DNA of 64,000 nt from Paenibacillus farraposensis (lineage in GTDB: Bacteria > Bacillota > Bacilli > Paenibacillales > Paenibacillaceae). The translations under genes were made by a program, and so were the position numbers. The notes under the pieces were generated by a model. The model was not told the origin of the DNA and did not search any database. It was given only the letters and a program-made list of their open reading frames with translations. The stretch is taken from NCBI RefSeq assembly GCF_020736845.1, contig NZ_JAFFQR010000029.1:62001-126000 (forward strand), written 5' to 3'. How positions within the stretch are numbered: position 1 is the first letter of the stretch; every line of letters starts with the position of its first letter. Of the stretch, positions 42,176-49,688 are shown in pieces.

Positions 42176-42198
42176 CAATTCCTCAATTAAATTATTCT
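42170..42198 (+). promoter_or_regulatory. Shared-type promoter, copy 4 gene
   Basis: TAGACA, 17 bp, TATTCT. Confidence 0.65.
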
Positions 42199-42231
42199 TA
42201 GTTCTATTAAACATATTGGAGGATTACCTTA

Positions 42232-43077
42232 ATGAAAAAAGCATGTATAACAATTTTATTTTTAGTTCTTTTATCTCTTCCCTTATCGAATGCTTTTGCC
42301 GCCGAGACGGAGTATTCAGAAAATTTAATTCCAAATATGACAACTCACACTTATCCATCTGGTGTGGCAAGCGCAAGTAATGAATTTTCATACGCATATA
42401 GATCTTTTGACGGAGATTTTGCTACTATCGAAAGCGCGTGGGGATCAGATGAAAATACCGCATGGTTAAGATATGACTTCCCTAAACCTGAAGTTATTGA
42501 ACAATATGTTATATATCCACAGACAACGGCTACTGACCGGGCCCCTAAAGATTGGACTTTCGAAGGCTCAAATGATGGGGTTACTTGGAATGTGCTAGAC
42601 ACTCAGTCAAATATCACTGGATGGGTAGATAGCACTCCCAAAAAATTCACTTTTTCTAATTCTAATTCATACAAGGACTATAGAATTAATATTACAGCAA
42701 ACAATGGAAGTCAAATTTTGGCTATTAGTGAGTTAGAGATGATGTCTAAAGTATCGAGCTCCACTCCTAATACAGGAGGATCCACTCCTAATCCAGGAGG
42801 GTCCACTCCTAATACAGGGACAAATGAACCGGTTCCAAGCGGAAATCGTGCAATTCTGGTAGTTACCATGACAAACGGTTTGGAGAAGGAATTCGACTTA
42901 AGCATGAAAGAGGTCAATGATTTTATTGCATGGTACGAAGGCAAGCAGGCCGGGTCTGGATCGGCTTCATACGCCATTAACAAGCATGACAACAATAAAG
43001 GCCCATTCAGCAGCCGCAAGGACTACATGCTGTTTGATCGTATCCTGACGTTTGAAGTAAGTGAATACTCTAAATAA
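42232..43077 (+). CDS. Secreted discoidin protein with shared C-terminal domain (copy 4)
   Basis: 281 residues. Signal peptide 1-24 (ITILFLVLLSLPLSNAFA), F5/8 type C domain about 30-175 (SFDGDFATIESAWGSDENTA, WTFEGSNDGVTWNVLDTQ, KDYRINITANNGSQILAISE), a linker of three GGSTPNxG-like repeats, and the shared domain from NRAILVVTM. The discoidin strand pattern is the clearest of the four copies. Start behind GGAGGAT. Ends with the same ...VSEYSK as copy 2; the two are almost identical across the C-terminal domain at DNA level, which suggests recent duplication or gene conversion. Confidence 0.85.
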   Translation: MKKACITILFLVLLSLPLSNAFAAETEYSENLIPNMTTHTYPSGVASASNEFSYAYRSFDGDFATIESAWGSDENTAWLRYDFPKPEVIEQYVIYPQTTATDRAPKDWTFEGSNDGVTWNVLDTQSNITGWVDSTPKKFTFSNSNSYKDYRINITANNGSQILAISELEMMSKVSSSTPNTGGSTPNPGGSTPNTGTNEPVPSGNRAILVVTMTNGLEKEFDLSMKEVNDFIAWYEGKQAGSGSASYAINKHDNNKGPFSSRKDYMLFDRILTFEVSEYSK

Positions 43078-43186
43078 ATAAAAACTTTGCTAACCTTAAT
43101 CGGTTGGCAGAGCTTGTTTTTTTATTTTTGAATGGAGCATGTGGCAGATAAACCAAAATAAAAAAGCCCTCATACATAGAGGGCTT

Positions 43187-43196
43187 GTGGTATAAT
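43187..43196 (+). promoter_or_regulatory. Extended -10 promoter of toxin mRNA
   Basis: TGTGGTATAAT includes an extended -10 (TGGTATAAT). No good -35 is present. Confidence 0.55.
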
Positions 43197-43249
43197 TTGG
43201 ATTGTACAACACACCTTGAGTGACGCACCCTCCGAGAGGAGGTGATGCG

Positions 43250-43330
43250 ATGCACATTTCGTTCGGTGAAGTGCTTACTTTCGGGATATTCCTGATTGCT
43301 TTGCTCACTTACATTGATAAACGCAAATGA
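43250..43330 (+). CDS. Holin-like type I toxin, 26 aa
   Basis: GAGGAGGTG precedes ATG by five bases. The peptide MHISFGEVLTFGIFLIALLT followed by YIDKRK has the layout of the putative holin-like toxin family (Hol_Tox): short polar start, one membrane helix, basic end. A long structured 3' UTR and a strong terminator follow. It probably depolarises the membrane when over-expressed and is controlled by an antisense RNA. Confidence 0.78.
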   Translation: MHISFGEVLTFGIFLIALLTYIDKRK

Positions 43331-43418
43331 CCCGCTCATAGGTTGGCACCAGTGCGGGTCAAATTCCTGTAGCCAAGCAACTTTCAGGAGGGTTTCCCCA
43401 CTCAAGTTGTTGTGCTGG

Positions 43419-43450
43419 GGATCGGTAGGCCGCCGATCCTTATTTCTATT
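43419..43450 (+). terminator. Terminator of toxin mRNA
   Basis: GGATCGG-taggccg-CCGATCC followed by TTATTTCTATTCTT. Confidence 0.7.
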
Positions 43451-43637
43451 CTTATGTTATCATATCCGTTTTATGCAAGCAATGTAGTTTCCTTCTCCTT
43501 AAAACGGACAATTGTCACATCGATAAGGTGAATACTCTAAATAAAGCGAAATACGGATATCTATAATAACCTGACGAACCTTGTTTATTGTCGGATAGGC
43601 TATAGGAGCCTTATAAAATCCATCAAAGCTCTAATTC

Positions 43638-43686
43638 AACGCACTCGTAATACGTAGTTCGGAGGTTCAATTGCCCATTACCAGCA
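43638..43686 (+). pseudogene. Degenerate tRNA-Thr 3' part, copy 2
   Basis: 49 bp aligned to 36981-37028: the anticodon loop and TpsiC region are recognisable (CACTCGTAAT, GGTTCAATT, CCAGCA) with substitutions and one insertion. Upstream it shares GGATAGGCTATAGGAGCC with the first relic (40848). 5' third absent. Confidence 0.85.
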
Positions 43687-43705
43687 TCTTTACAAACGCA
43701 AGGAC

Positions 43706-43743
43706 GGCGCGGCTTCCAAGATTTTTGGAGGCTGCGCTTTTTT
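43706..43743 (+). terminator. Copied tRNA terminator
   Basis: GCGCGGCTTCC / GGAGGCTGCGC followed by TTTTTT; homologous to the hairpin at 37048-37086. Confidence 0.8.
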
Positions 43744-43898
43744 GTTACCGATTAGTCCTGTCCACCAGTAGTCCAAATACATACATTGTAGCGTATCTAA
43801 TAATATTTGTGGTTATCGTGTGCTAAATGCGTAGAGATTCTTTCTCACTATTACTAAAGTCGATTGTTATAAAATTGCTGACTAGAGGGGGATTTTTT

Positions 43899-44783
43899 AT
43901 GCCACGAGCTTCAGTTATAATGCCAGTTTATAATAATGCGGCATTTGTTTTGGAGGCAGTACACAGTATTTTAGTTCAAACCTATTCGGATTTCGAATTA
44001 ATTCTGATTGATGATGGTTCCACAGATGGATCTGCTTATCTGATTTCACAAATAACAGATCCTAGGGTAGTTAAAATCTTCCATGGTACAAATAGAGGGT
44101 TGGTAGCCACGCTAAACGAAGGTTTAAATATGGCAACAGGCGACTACATCGTTCGAATGGATAGCGATGATTTTTCTACGCCAGATCGACTAGCTGTGCA
44201 GATATCATTTATGGATCAAAATCCCTGGATTGATCTATGCGGTGCCGCTTATACTACTTCAATAGGAGAAGTGACTAGAGTTAATCCAGTCAGTCATGAA
44301 GAAATTAGAACATGGTTGCTTTTTCATTGCTGCATCTGCCATCCTACCATCATAATGCGCAATAGCATGATTCATCGGCTAGGCGTTCAGTATGATAGTA
44401 ATTATCCCCATGCCGAAGACTATGAGCTGTGGAACCGATTAGCGTCTCAAATACAAATGGCTAACCTCCCTGTAAATTTATTGTACTATCGTCAACATCA
44501 AGGACAAGTGTCCAATCAGCACAGGGCAATACAAGACGTTGTCGCCCGGAGAATTCGACAAAGACAGTTCAGCCAGATGGGCTTGGAATTATCGGATGAA
44601 GAAAATAAGATCATGGTGGACATTCTTCAGTTTAATGTGAATGCAAATGATTACAATAGTTACGCTAAAGCTTTGGGATTTGCGAATTGGGTGCTGGATC
44701 AAAATCGTAAGTATTCGGTTTACAATCAGGAACTATTAAACATGGCTTTTTCACGGTGCATAGCCAGGATTCCATATCAATAA
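43899..44783 (+). CDS. Glycosyltransferase family 2
   Basis: 294 residues, cytosolic GT-A enzyme using a nucleotide-sugar. N-terminal ASVIMPVYNNAAFVLEAVHS, LILIDDGSTDGS, the metal-binding VRMDSDDFSTP and the C-terminal acceptor-side motif HAEDYELWNRL are typical. There is no membrane segment. The acceptor is unknown; surface polysaccharide or glycoprotein synthesis is usual for this group. Start at 43899 behind AGAGGGGG. It lies directly after the second tRNA relic and is not in an operon with other sugar genes, an isolated position for such an enzyme. Confidence 0.88.
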   Translation: MPRASVIMPVYNNAAFVLEAVHSILVQTYSDFELILIDDGSTDGSAYLISQITDPRVVKIFHGTNRGLVATLNEGLNMATGDYIVRMDSDDFSTPDRLAVQISFMDQNPWIDLCGAAYTTSIGEVTRVNPVSHEEIRTWLLFHCCICHPTIIMRNSMIHRLGVQYDSNYPHAEDYELWNRLASQIQMANLPVNLLYYRQHQGQVSNQHRAIQDVVARRIRQRQFSQMGLELSDEENKIMVDILQFNVNANDYNSYAKALGFANWVLDQNRKYSVYNQELLNMAFSRCIARIPYQ

Positions 44784-45110
44784 CAAAGGTATCAGCAGTA
44801 ATCCGCACGCATCGGTGATTAAAGATAGTTTGGAAATAGAGTAGATGTAAAGAAGGGCTCTGCCGGGGAACTGGTAAGAGTTCTTTTTAATACCCAATAA
44901 AAAATAAATATGAAAATATATGTATTATATTTATAGATCAGTAAGTTTATGTTTAGAGATATGCTGCAACATCAGTTGGACAAGCAACCACCAACTCCAG
45001 AAAGTGGATGGCAAACTCCAACTGGAGGGAGCTATTCCGGGGTTACTGAAAAGTATACTCTTAGCTCATCTCTACATTCTATTAAAATTGTCTAAACATC
45101 AAATTACATA
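44784..45110. other. Decayed third array module
   Basis: Holds a degraded array-type hairpin (44850-44893), a diverged copy of the 75-bp repeat (44887-44959) ending in TGTTTAGAGA, and a facing TGTCTAAACA at 45089-45098. Neither -35-like box has a good -10. Between them about 130 bp can be read as QPPTPESGWQTPTGGSYSG but no gene is intact. It looks like a module whose genes were deleted. Confidence 0.6.
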
Positions 45111-45227
45111 AATTACAAAATAAGATGTATAATTCAATTTAATATTTTCGATAACACGCAAAATGTTGATGGTAGAAGGAATCCAGCTATTGTTCACCGA
45201 ATGAAATTAATAGAGGTGATGATCGTT

Positions 45228-45461
45228 TTGAATCGCACATTTAAAAAATTGAAAACCGATATGGAGCTGTTTGGAGCTGCTTTGGTTCAGGCGCATGTAT
45301 ATGTAGTATCCGTTGATGAGGAACTACGCGTGACATTTGAGGATTATGGGGGAGTCGTAGAGGAGATTAAGCCGGAATCAATTAAGATAGCGGGTAAAAT
45401 ATTTATGCGAGACCCGCTTGAATTTCGAGTAGGTCTAGCAGCAGGGGGAAATGGTGGATGA
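45228..45461 (+). CDS. Conserved hypothetical protein, 77 aa
   Basis: TTG at 45228 is seven bases after GAGGTGAT; ATG 45219 overlaps that site and is less likely. The product (LFGAALVQAHVYVVSVDEEL, VTFEDYGGVVEEIKPESIKI) is a small alpha/beta protein without recognised family. It is the first gene of a three-gene overlap series with the 49-aa gene and the hydrolase. Function unknown. Confidence 0.6.
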   Translation: MNRTFKKLKTDMELFGAALVQAHVYVVSVDEELRVTFEDYGGVVEEIKPESIKIAGKIFMRDPLEFRVGLAAGGNGG

Positions 45462-45600
45462 ACCAATAATTCCGCGGATTGATCGTATCTTTGAGCTATT
45501 CAATCGGATATCCTCCGAAGTGTTAGCCAAGTATAAGTATCCATATCTAAATCACTTGTTTTCCTATATTCGAACCTGGTTGGAGGTACACACATCATGA
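45451..45600 (+). CDS. Hypothetical protein, 49 aa
   Basis: Starts inside the end of the previous gene behind GGGGGA, and its TGA overlaps the next gene's ATG (ATGA). Helical, aromatic composition (RIDRIFELFNRISSEVLAK, YPYLNHLFSYIRTWL), no membrane helix, no known family. The overlaps on both sides are the main support that it is real. Confidence 0.55.
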   Translation: MVDEPIIPRIDRIFELFNRISSEVLAKYKYPYLNHLFSYIRTWLEVHTS

Positions 45601-46190
45601 TAAGCATTGAACAAAAGTCGGAGACTGTAATCGTTGTGCTGCATGAGATTTACGGGATTAACCAGCATATGCAGCATATGTGCCGATTATTATCGGATCA
45701 GGGTTATGACGTTATTTGTCCGGATTTACTGGGAAGAGAAGCTCCTTTCGAATACTCGCAAGAGGAAGCCGCCTATCGGAATTTTGTAGAAAATGTAGGC
45801 TTTACCCAAGCTGCAAGTCAAACTAAAAGGATGTTATTAGATATTCAAAATCGCTATGAGAAGATATTTGTCCTCGGATTTAGCGTAGGGGCAACGATTG
45901 CCTGGTTGTGCAGTGAAGAACAGAAGGTTGATGGAATCGTAGGTTATTATGGCTCACGTATTCGGAATTATCTGGAAGTAAACCCGCAATGTCCAACACT
46001 GCTATTTTTCCCGCAGGAGGAGGCATCGTTTGATGTGGATGAGCTAATATCAACTTTAGATAACCGCCCTAATGTCAGGGTATACCAATGTAACGGACAG
46101 CATGGATTTAGTGATCCGTACTCCTCGCGATATCAGGTACATTCTGCTCAAACATCATGTAACAAAATGCTGGATTTTTTTCGAGACTAA
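45597..46190 (+). CDS. Dienelactone-hydrolase-like alpha/beta hydrolase
   Basis: 197 residues. VVLHEIYGINQHMQHMCRLL at the N-terminus is typical of the dienelactone hydrolase family. The nucleophile elbow is GFSVGA, so Ser replaces the Cys of classical DLH; His in NGQHGF completes the triad. Probably an esterase of unknown substrate. Translationally coupled to the two small genes before it. Confidence 0.82.
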   Translation: MISIEQKSETVIVVLHEIYGINQHMQHMCRLLSDQGYDVICPDLLGREAPFEYSQEEAAYRNFVENVGFTQAASQTKRMLLDIQNRYEKIFVLGFSVGATIAWLCSEEQKVDGIVGYYGSRIRNYLEVNPQCPTLLFFPQEEASFDVDELISTLDNRPNVRVYQCNGQHGFSDPYSSRYQVHSAQTSCNKMLDFFRD

Positions 46191-46226
46191 ATGGCGCTTT
46201 TATGTGTAAATGAGGTGCGTTTTCAT

Positions 46227-46916
46227 CTAGCTAACGTCTATTGAGAATACTTCTTTAAATCCTCTTACACCCTCTGCTGTAATGCGTACCGCCCGGATTG
46301 CGGGGCGACGTTCAATCCAGTTCAATGCCAGCAATCTGTCCAAAAGGGCATTCCCCAAAGCACCGGCAAGGTGGTGACGCCGTTCACTCCAATCCAGGCA
46401 TTTATGTGAGAAGGAGCGGCGTTGTTGTCTTATTTGCTTAACGTCAATCTGAAAATCTGCAAAGAAAGCCTCTCCTTTCTCGGTGACATGAAGTCGGCCC
46501 TCATCCTCGAAAAGAATCCCCTTTTGAATGAAGGAGTCCATAACCTGTACGCCTAAACGACCTGCAAGATGATCGTAGCAAGTCCTTGCTACCCATAGGG
46601 CCTCATTCTCGGAGGCATGTTTTAAAGATTTGATTTTAACGGGCGGAGCTATGGACGAAAGAGACTCCATCACTCGGGCGACTTCAGGATTGGATATGCC
46701 AAAATAGCGGTGCCGCCCTTGTTTTTCTACAGTAACGACTTGTGCCTCGGTCATTTCAGCTAAATGAAAGCTGGCTGTTTACGGTGTGATGCCCGCCATA
46801 TAGGCCAACTCGCTTGCGGTATGGAACCTGCCGTCTAATAAAACGGTAAGGATGGCAGCACGGGAAGGCTCGCTGACGAGAGAAGCAATCATGGCTACAT
46901 TTGATTTGGTGCTCAT
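46227..46916 (-). pseudogene. ArsR-type regulator with one in-frame stop
   Basis: The whole frame is intact for 230 codons except TAA at 46779-46781, after residue 45 (AYMAGITP-stop-TASFHLAEMTE), inside the recognition helix where relatives have Gln/Ser-type residues. N-terminal HTH (SEPSRAAILTVLLDGRFHTA) and a C-terminal domain (CYDHLAGRLGVQVMDSF, RHHLAGALGNALL) match the ArsR-type regulators that carry an extra C-terminal Cys/His region. A single substitution (CAA to TAA) would explain the loss. Confidence 0.75.
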
Positions 46917-46965
46917 GGCACAGGGATCCCCCTTTGTAATTCATATTTCTGTAATCCATACTTCG

Positions 46966-47061
46966 ATGAAGGTTGAAATGTTTCTATTTTTCGCCATTAT
47001 TTCGGTCTGGGTGACCATTTGGGCAAAACCTTCCGCTCGGAAACATGAATTGGCAGGGTGA
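46966..47061 (+). CDS. Possible small membrane peptide or transporter C-terminus
   Basis: 31 codons (MFLFFAIISVWVTIWAK core, basic tail) ending 2 nt before a terminator. AAGGTTGAA precedes the inner ATG 46978. It might equally be the last helix of a deleted transporter once paired with the ArsR-type gene. Low support. Confidence 0.3.
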   Translation: MKVEMFLFFAIISVWVTIWAKPSARKHELAG

Positions 47062-47063
47062 TC

Positions 47064-47085
47064 GTGGAGAGCCTCCACCTTTTTT
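47064..47085 (+). terminator. Terminator upstream of CoA-disulfide reductase gene
   Basis: GTGGAG-AGC-CTCCAC followed by CTTTTTT. Confidence 0.65.
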
Positions 47086-47088
47086 ATG

Positions 47089-47134
47089 TTGACACTATAC
47101 CCCCGTAGGTATATATTATACCCTATAGGGTATA
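47089..47134 (+). promoter_or_regulatory. Promoter with tandem CsoR/CstR-like operators
   Basis: TTGACA, 17 bp, TATATT. An imperfect dyad TATACCCCCGTAGGTATA (47096-47113) fills the spacer and a perfect 18-bp palindrome TATACCCTATAGGGTATA (47117-47134) follows the -10. ATACCC/GGGTAT arms are typical for CsoR-family repressors; the persulfide sensor CstR is the likely one given the target. The repressor gene is not in this window. Confidence 0.75.
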
Positions 47135-47150
47135 TAAGGAGGCGAAGTAA

Positions 47151-48818
47151 ATGGGCAGAAAAATTGTTATTATTGGCGGGGTCGCAGGCGGCGCTTCGGC
47201 GGCAGCAAGATTGCGCAGATGGAATGAGGAAGACGAGATTATTTTGTTTGAACGCGGAGAGCATGTTTCTTTTGCGAACTGCGGTCTTCCGTATTATATT
47301 GGCGGCACCATTCAGGAGCGCGAGAAGCTGTTTCTCCAGACACCCCAAGGGATTAGAGAACGCTTCAATATAGATGTGCGGGTGCTGAATGAAGTGGTAC
47401 AAATAGACCGTGGGCATAAGCTCGTTCGTTTCCGCGACGTAATGACAGGAGAAATGAATGAGCAGCCGTATGACATTGTGGTGTTGTCGCCAGGAGCCAA
47501 ACCCATGGTCCCGGACATTCCCGGCTTATGTGAAGCTGCGAACGTATTTACGTTAAGAAACATTCGTGACACAGATACCATTAAGGCATATATAGATGAA
47601 AGACAGCCGCAACATGCCACGGTGATTGGTGGCGGATTTATTGGGCTGGAGATGGCCGACAATTTACGGGAACGAGGCCTTGCGGTGACCCTTGTGGACA
47701 TGGGACAGCAAGTGCTTAATCCGCTGGACCCTGAAATGGCCCAAATGGTGGAACAGCATATGAAGCTGAACGGGGTGGAGATACGCTTGGAGGAAGGAGT
47801 CGCGGCTTTTGAAGCTCAGGGTACACGACTCTACTTAACCTCCGGCGGTATGCTTCAGACGGATATGGTTATTCTGGCGATTGGTGTTGTTCCTGAAAAT
47901 GAGCTGGCCAAGCAATGCGGATTGGAGCTTGGTATTCGCGGGGCGATTCAGGTTAACGCCCAGCTGCAAACCAGTGATCCGGCCATTTATGCGGTGGGGG
48001 ATGCCATCCAGGTCAAAGACCGCAATCATGGTTTTGCCACCATGGTACCGCTCGCCTGGGGAGCCAATCGCCAGGGGCATTTGGTGGCAGATCACATTAA
48101 CGGTCAAGCCATTGCCTATGAGGGTGCGCTCGGAACATCCGTCATCAAGGTGTTTGCATTGACCGCCGCTGCTACAGGAAATAATGAAAAAACATTATCA
48201 CGGCTGGGTGTTCCCTACCAGGCTGTTCATATCCATCCCGGCTCACATGCCGGCTATTATCCCGGGGCATCACCAATTTCCATCAAGCTATTGTTTAATC
48301 CGGACACAGGTATGATATACGGAGCACAGGCTATTGGCGCCGATGGAGCAGATAAAAGGATTGATGTCATTGCGACAGCTATTCGCGGCAAGCTGAACGT
48401 CCGTGAGCTGGCTGACCTTGAGCTTGCCTATGCACCTCCATATTCTTCGGCCAAAGATCCTGTGAATATGGCCGGTTATGTGGCTTCCAATATTATGGAT
48501 GGGCTTGTCCGGACGATACAGTGGCATGAGGTTGACGATTTTCACCGAAATGGCGGTGTGATTATAGATGTCAGGGATAAGGCAGAGCTGCGGGCTGGAG
48601 CCATTCCAGGCTCTGTCCATATTCCGTTGCCTGAGCTTAGAGACCGGATGTCGGAAATCCCTCGTGATCGGGAGATCGCTGTTTCTTGCCAGGTCGGTTT
48701 ACGCGGATATATCGCGGCCAGAATTTTGGCTCAATCCGGTTATTCGGTAAGAAATGTTGATGGCGGCTACAAGACGTATTCGGTCATGGCTGCCGAGCAT
48801 GCTCATCTCTTGAAATAA
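47151..48818 (+). CDS. cdr: CoA-disulfide reductase with rhodanese domain
   Basis: FAD/NAD(P)H enzyme reducing CoA disulfides, CoA persulfides or polysulfides, 555 residues. N-terminal FAD motif IIGGVAGGASAAARLRR, active-site Cys in SFANCGLPYYIGG, second nucleotide site TVIGGGFIGLEMADNL, then a C-terminal rhodanese domain (GVIIDVRDKAELRAG) with its own Cys in VSCQVGLRG. This fusion (CoADR-RHD) takes part in sulfane-sulfur handling. Start behind AAGGAGGCG; regulated by the double operator. Confidence 0.93.
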   Translation: MGRKIVIIGGVAGGASAAARLRRWNEEDEIILFERGEHVSFANCGLPYYIGGTIQEREKLFLQTPQGIRERFNIDVRVLNEVVQIDRGHKLVRFRDVMTGEMNEQPYDIVVLSPGAKPMVPDIPGLCEAANVFTLRNIRDTDTIKAYIDERQPQHATVIGGGFIGLEMADNLRERGLAVTLVDMGQQVLNPLDPEMAQMVEQHMKLNGVEIRLEEGVAAFEAQGTRLYLTSGGMLQTDMVILAIGVVPENELAKQCGLELGIRGAIQVNAQLQTSDPAIYAVGDAIQVKDRNHGFATMVPLAWGANRQGHLVADHINGQAIAYEGALGTSVIKVFALTAAATGNNEKTLSRLGVPYQAVHIHPGSHAGYYPGASPISIKLLFNPDTGMIYGAQAIGADGADKRIDVIATAIRGKLNVRELADLELAYAPPYSSAKDPVNMAGYVASNIMDGLVRTIQWHEVDDFHRNGGVIIDVRDKAELRAGAIPGSVHIPLPELRDRMSEIPRDREIAVSCQVGLRGYIAARILAQSGYSVRNVDGGYKTYSVMAAEHAHLLK

Positions 48819-49171
48819 TTCATGACCCATTCAATCTGATTCAGGTGATCCGTTACTTGGCCGTGCAGCGCACCAAAGAAGGTATCCTGCAGTTCTACGG
48901 TGATGGTCCCTTTTTCGGCAAATGCGTGGTAAGCGCGCTTAAGCTCCTCCTCACTCTCACAATCAAGAATGATTTGTACATGCTGTGCTTTCAGCGGTTT
49001 ACCGTAGGAATCGGAAAAATGGATAAGACTGTTGCCCAAGTGAAGCTCTGCGTGTAAAAACTTGCCTTCCTGCTTGTTCAGCACTTTGATTTCTCCACCT
49101 AATACGGATTGATAATAATCAACCGTCTGCTGTACATCGTTTACAATGATATAAGGACTTGCACTTTTCAT
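48803..49171 (-). CDS. VOC (glyoxalase-fold) family protein
   Basis: 122 residues, PhnB/glyoxalase-type small metalloprotein fold (SPYIIVNDVQQTVDYYQSVL, EIKVLNKQEGKFLHAELHLG, DTFFGALHGQVTDHLNQIEW). Substrate unknown; relatives include resistance and lyase enzymes. The start at 49171 follows AGGAACG. Its 3' end overlaps the end of cdr by 16 nt, convergent. Confidence 0.8.
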   Translation of the reverse strand: MKSASPYIIVNDVQQTVDYYQSVLGGEIKVLNKQEGKFLHAELHLGNSLIHFSDSYGKPLKAQHVQIILDCESEEELKRAYHAFAEKGTITVELQDTFFGALHGQVTDHLNQIEWVMNYFKR

Positions 49172-49336
49172 ATGATCGTTCCTTTCAAGTCTTAGATGTA
49201 GGGTTCCTGTGCTATTCATTATATACGTTATTTGTTATGTATACCCCTTTTCTCATCAAAAATGGCTTGGTTCACTGTGTGACGTCTGTTACAATAGAAG
49301 AGACATTTACGAATGGGTAGAAAAGAGGTTGAACAG

Positions 49337-49633
49337 GTGGGCATTTGGGAAGCAGTTATCTATTGGGTGATCTTGGTGATCTCCGCGCTGTGCGTGATCG
49401 CAGTATCAGGCAACCGTAAGACGGCAAGCACAATTATTCTAGTGCCCGTCGTTTTATTTTGTACCATATTTATGATGCAGGGCTCCATGTTTACTGCCAT
49501 GAACCACCCGACAATGGGAGGAAATGTCGGTTTGGGCATGGCATTTCTGACAACCTGGGTAGTCAGCGGAATATTGTTTGTCGTAGCGCTTGTGATTGCT
49601 TTTATTAGATACAGCAAGAGGAATAAGGCGTAA
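49337..49633 (+). CDS. Hypothetical three-helix membrane protein
   Basis: 98 residues, GTG start eight bases after GAGG (an ATG eight codons upstream has no binding site). Helices about 5-25, 33-55 and 70-92, with conserved-looking NHPTMGGNVGLG in the outer loop and a basic tail (RYSKRNKA). No family named. Terminator follows. Confidence 0.6.
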   Translation: MGIWEAVIYWVILVISALCVIAVSGNRKTASTIILVPVVLFCTIFMMQGSMFTAMNHPTMGGNVGLGMAFLTTWVVSGILFVVALVIAFIRYSKRNKA

Positions 49634-49656
49634 TTCAGCTTTAATCTCAGATAAAG

Positions 49657-49688
49657 AAAGGTTTTCGGCAGATGCCGGAAGCCTTTTT
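49657..49688 (+). terminator. Terminator
   Basis: AAAGGTTTTCGGCA / TGCCGGAAGCCTTTTT stem with GU pairs. Confidence 0.75.

Larger units (their letters stand above)
43158..43464 (-). ncRNA. Probable antisense RNA antitoxin to the holin-like toxin
   Basis: A minus-strand -10 TATGAT (43464-43459) with a weak -35 (TACATT, 16-bp spacer) points toward the toxin gene. A minus-strand terminator (AAGCCCTC ... GAGGGCTTTTTT, 43158-43186) lies just past the toxin promoter. The predicted RNA would cover the whole toxin mRNA as in type I systems like txpA-ratA. Inferred from layout only. Confidence 0.45.

Noticed and set aside
36957..43743. Integrase or transposase expected for a tRNA-linked element
   Set aside because: I looked in all frames through the array and its flanks and saw no tyrosine or serine recombinase motif, nor transposase fragments, so a mobile-element call was not made.
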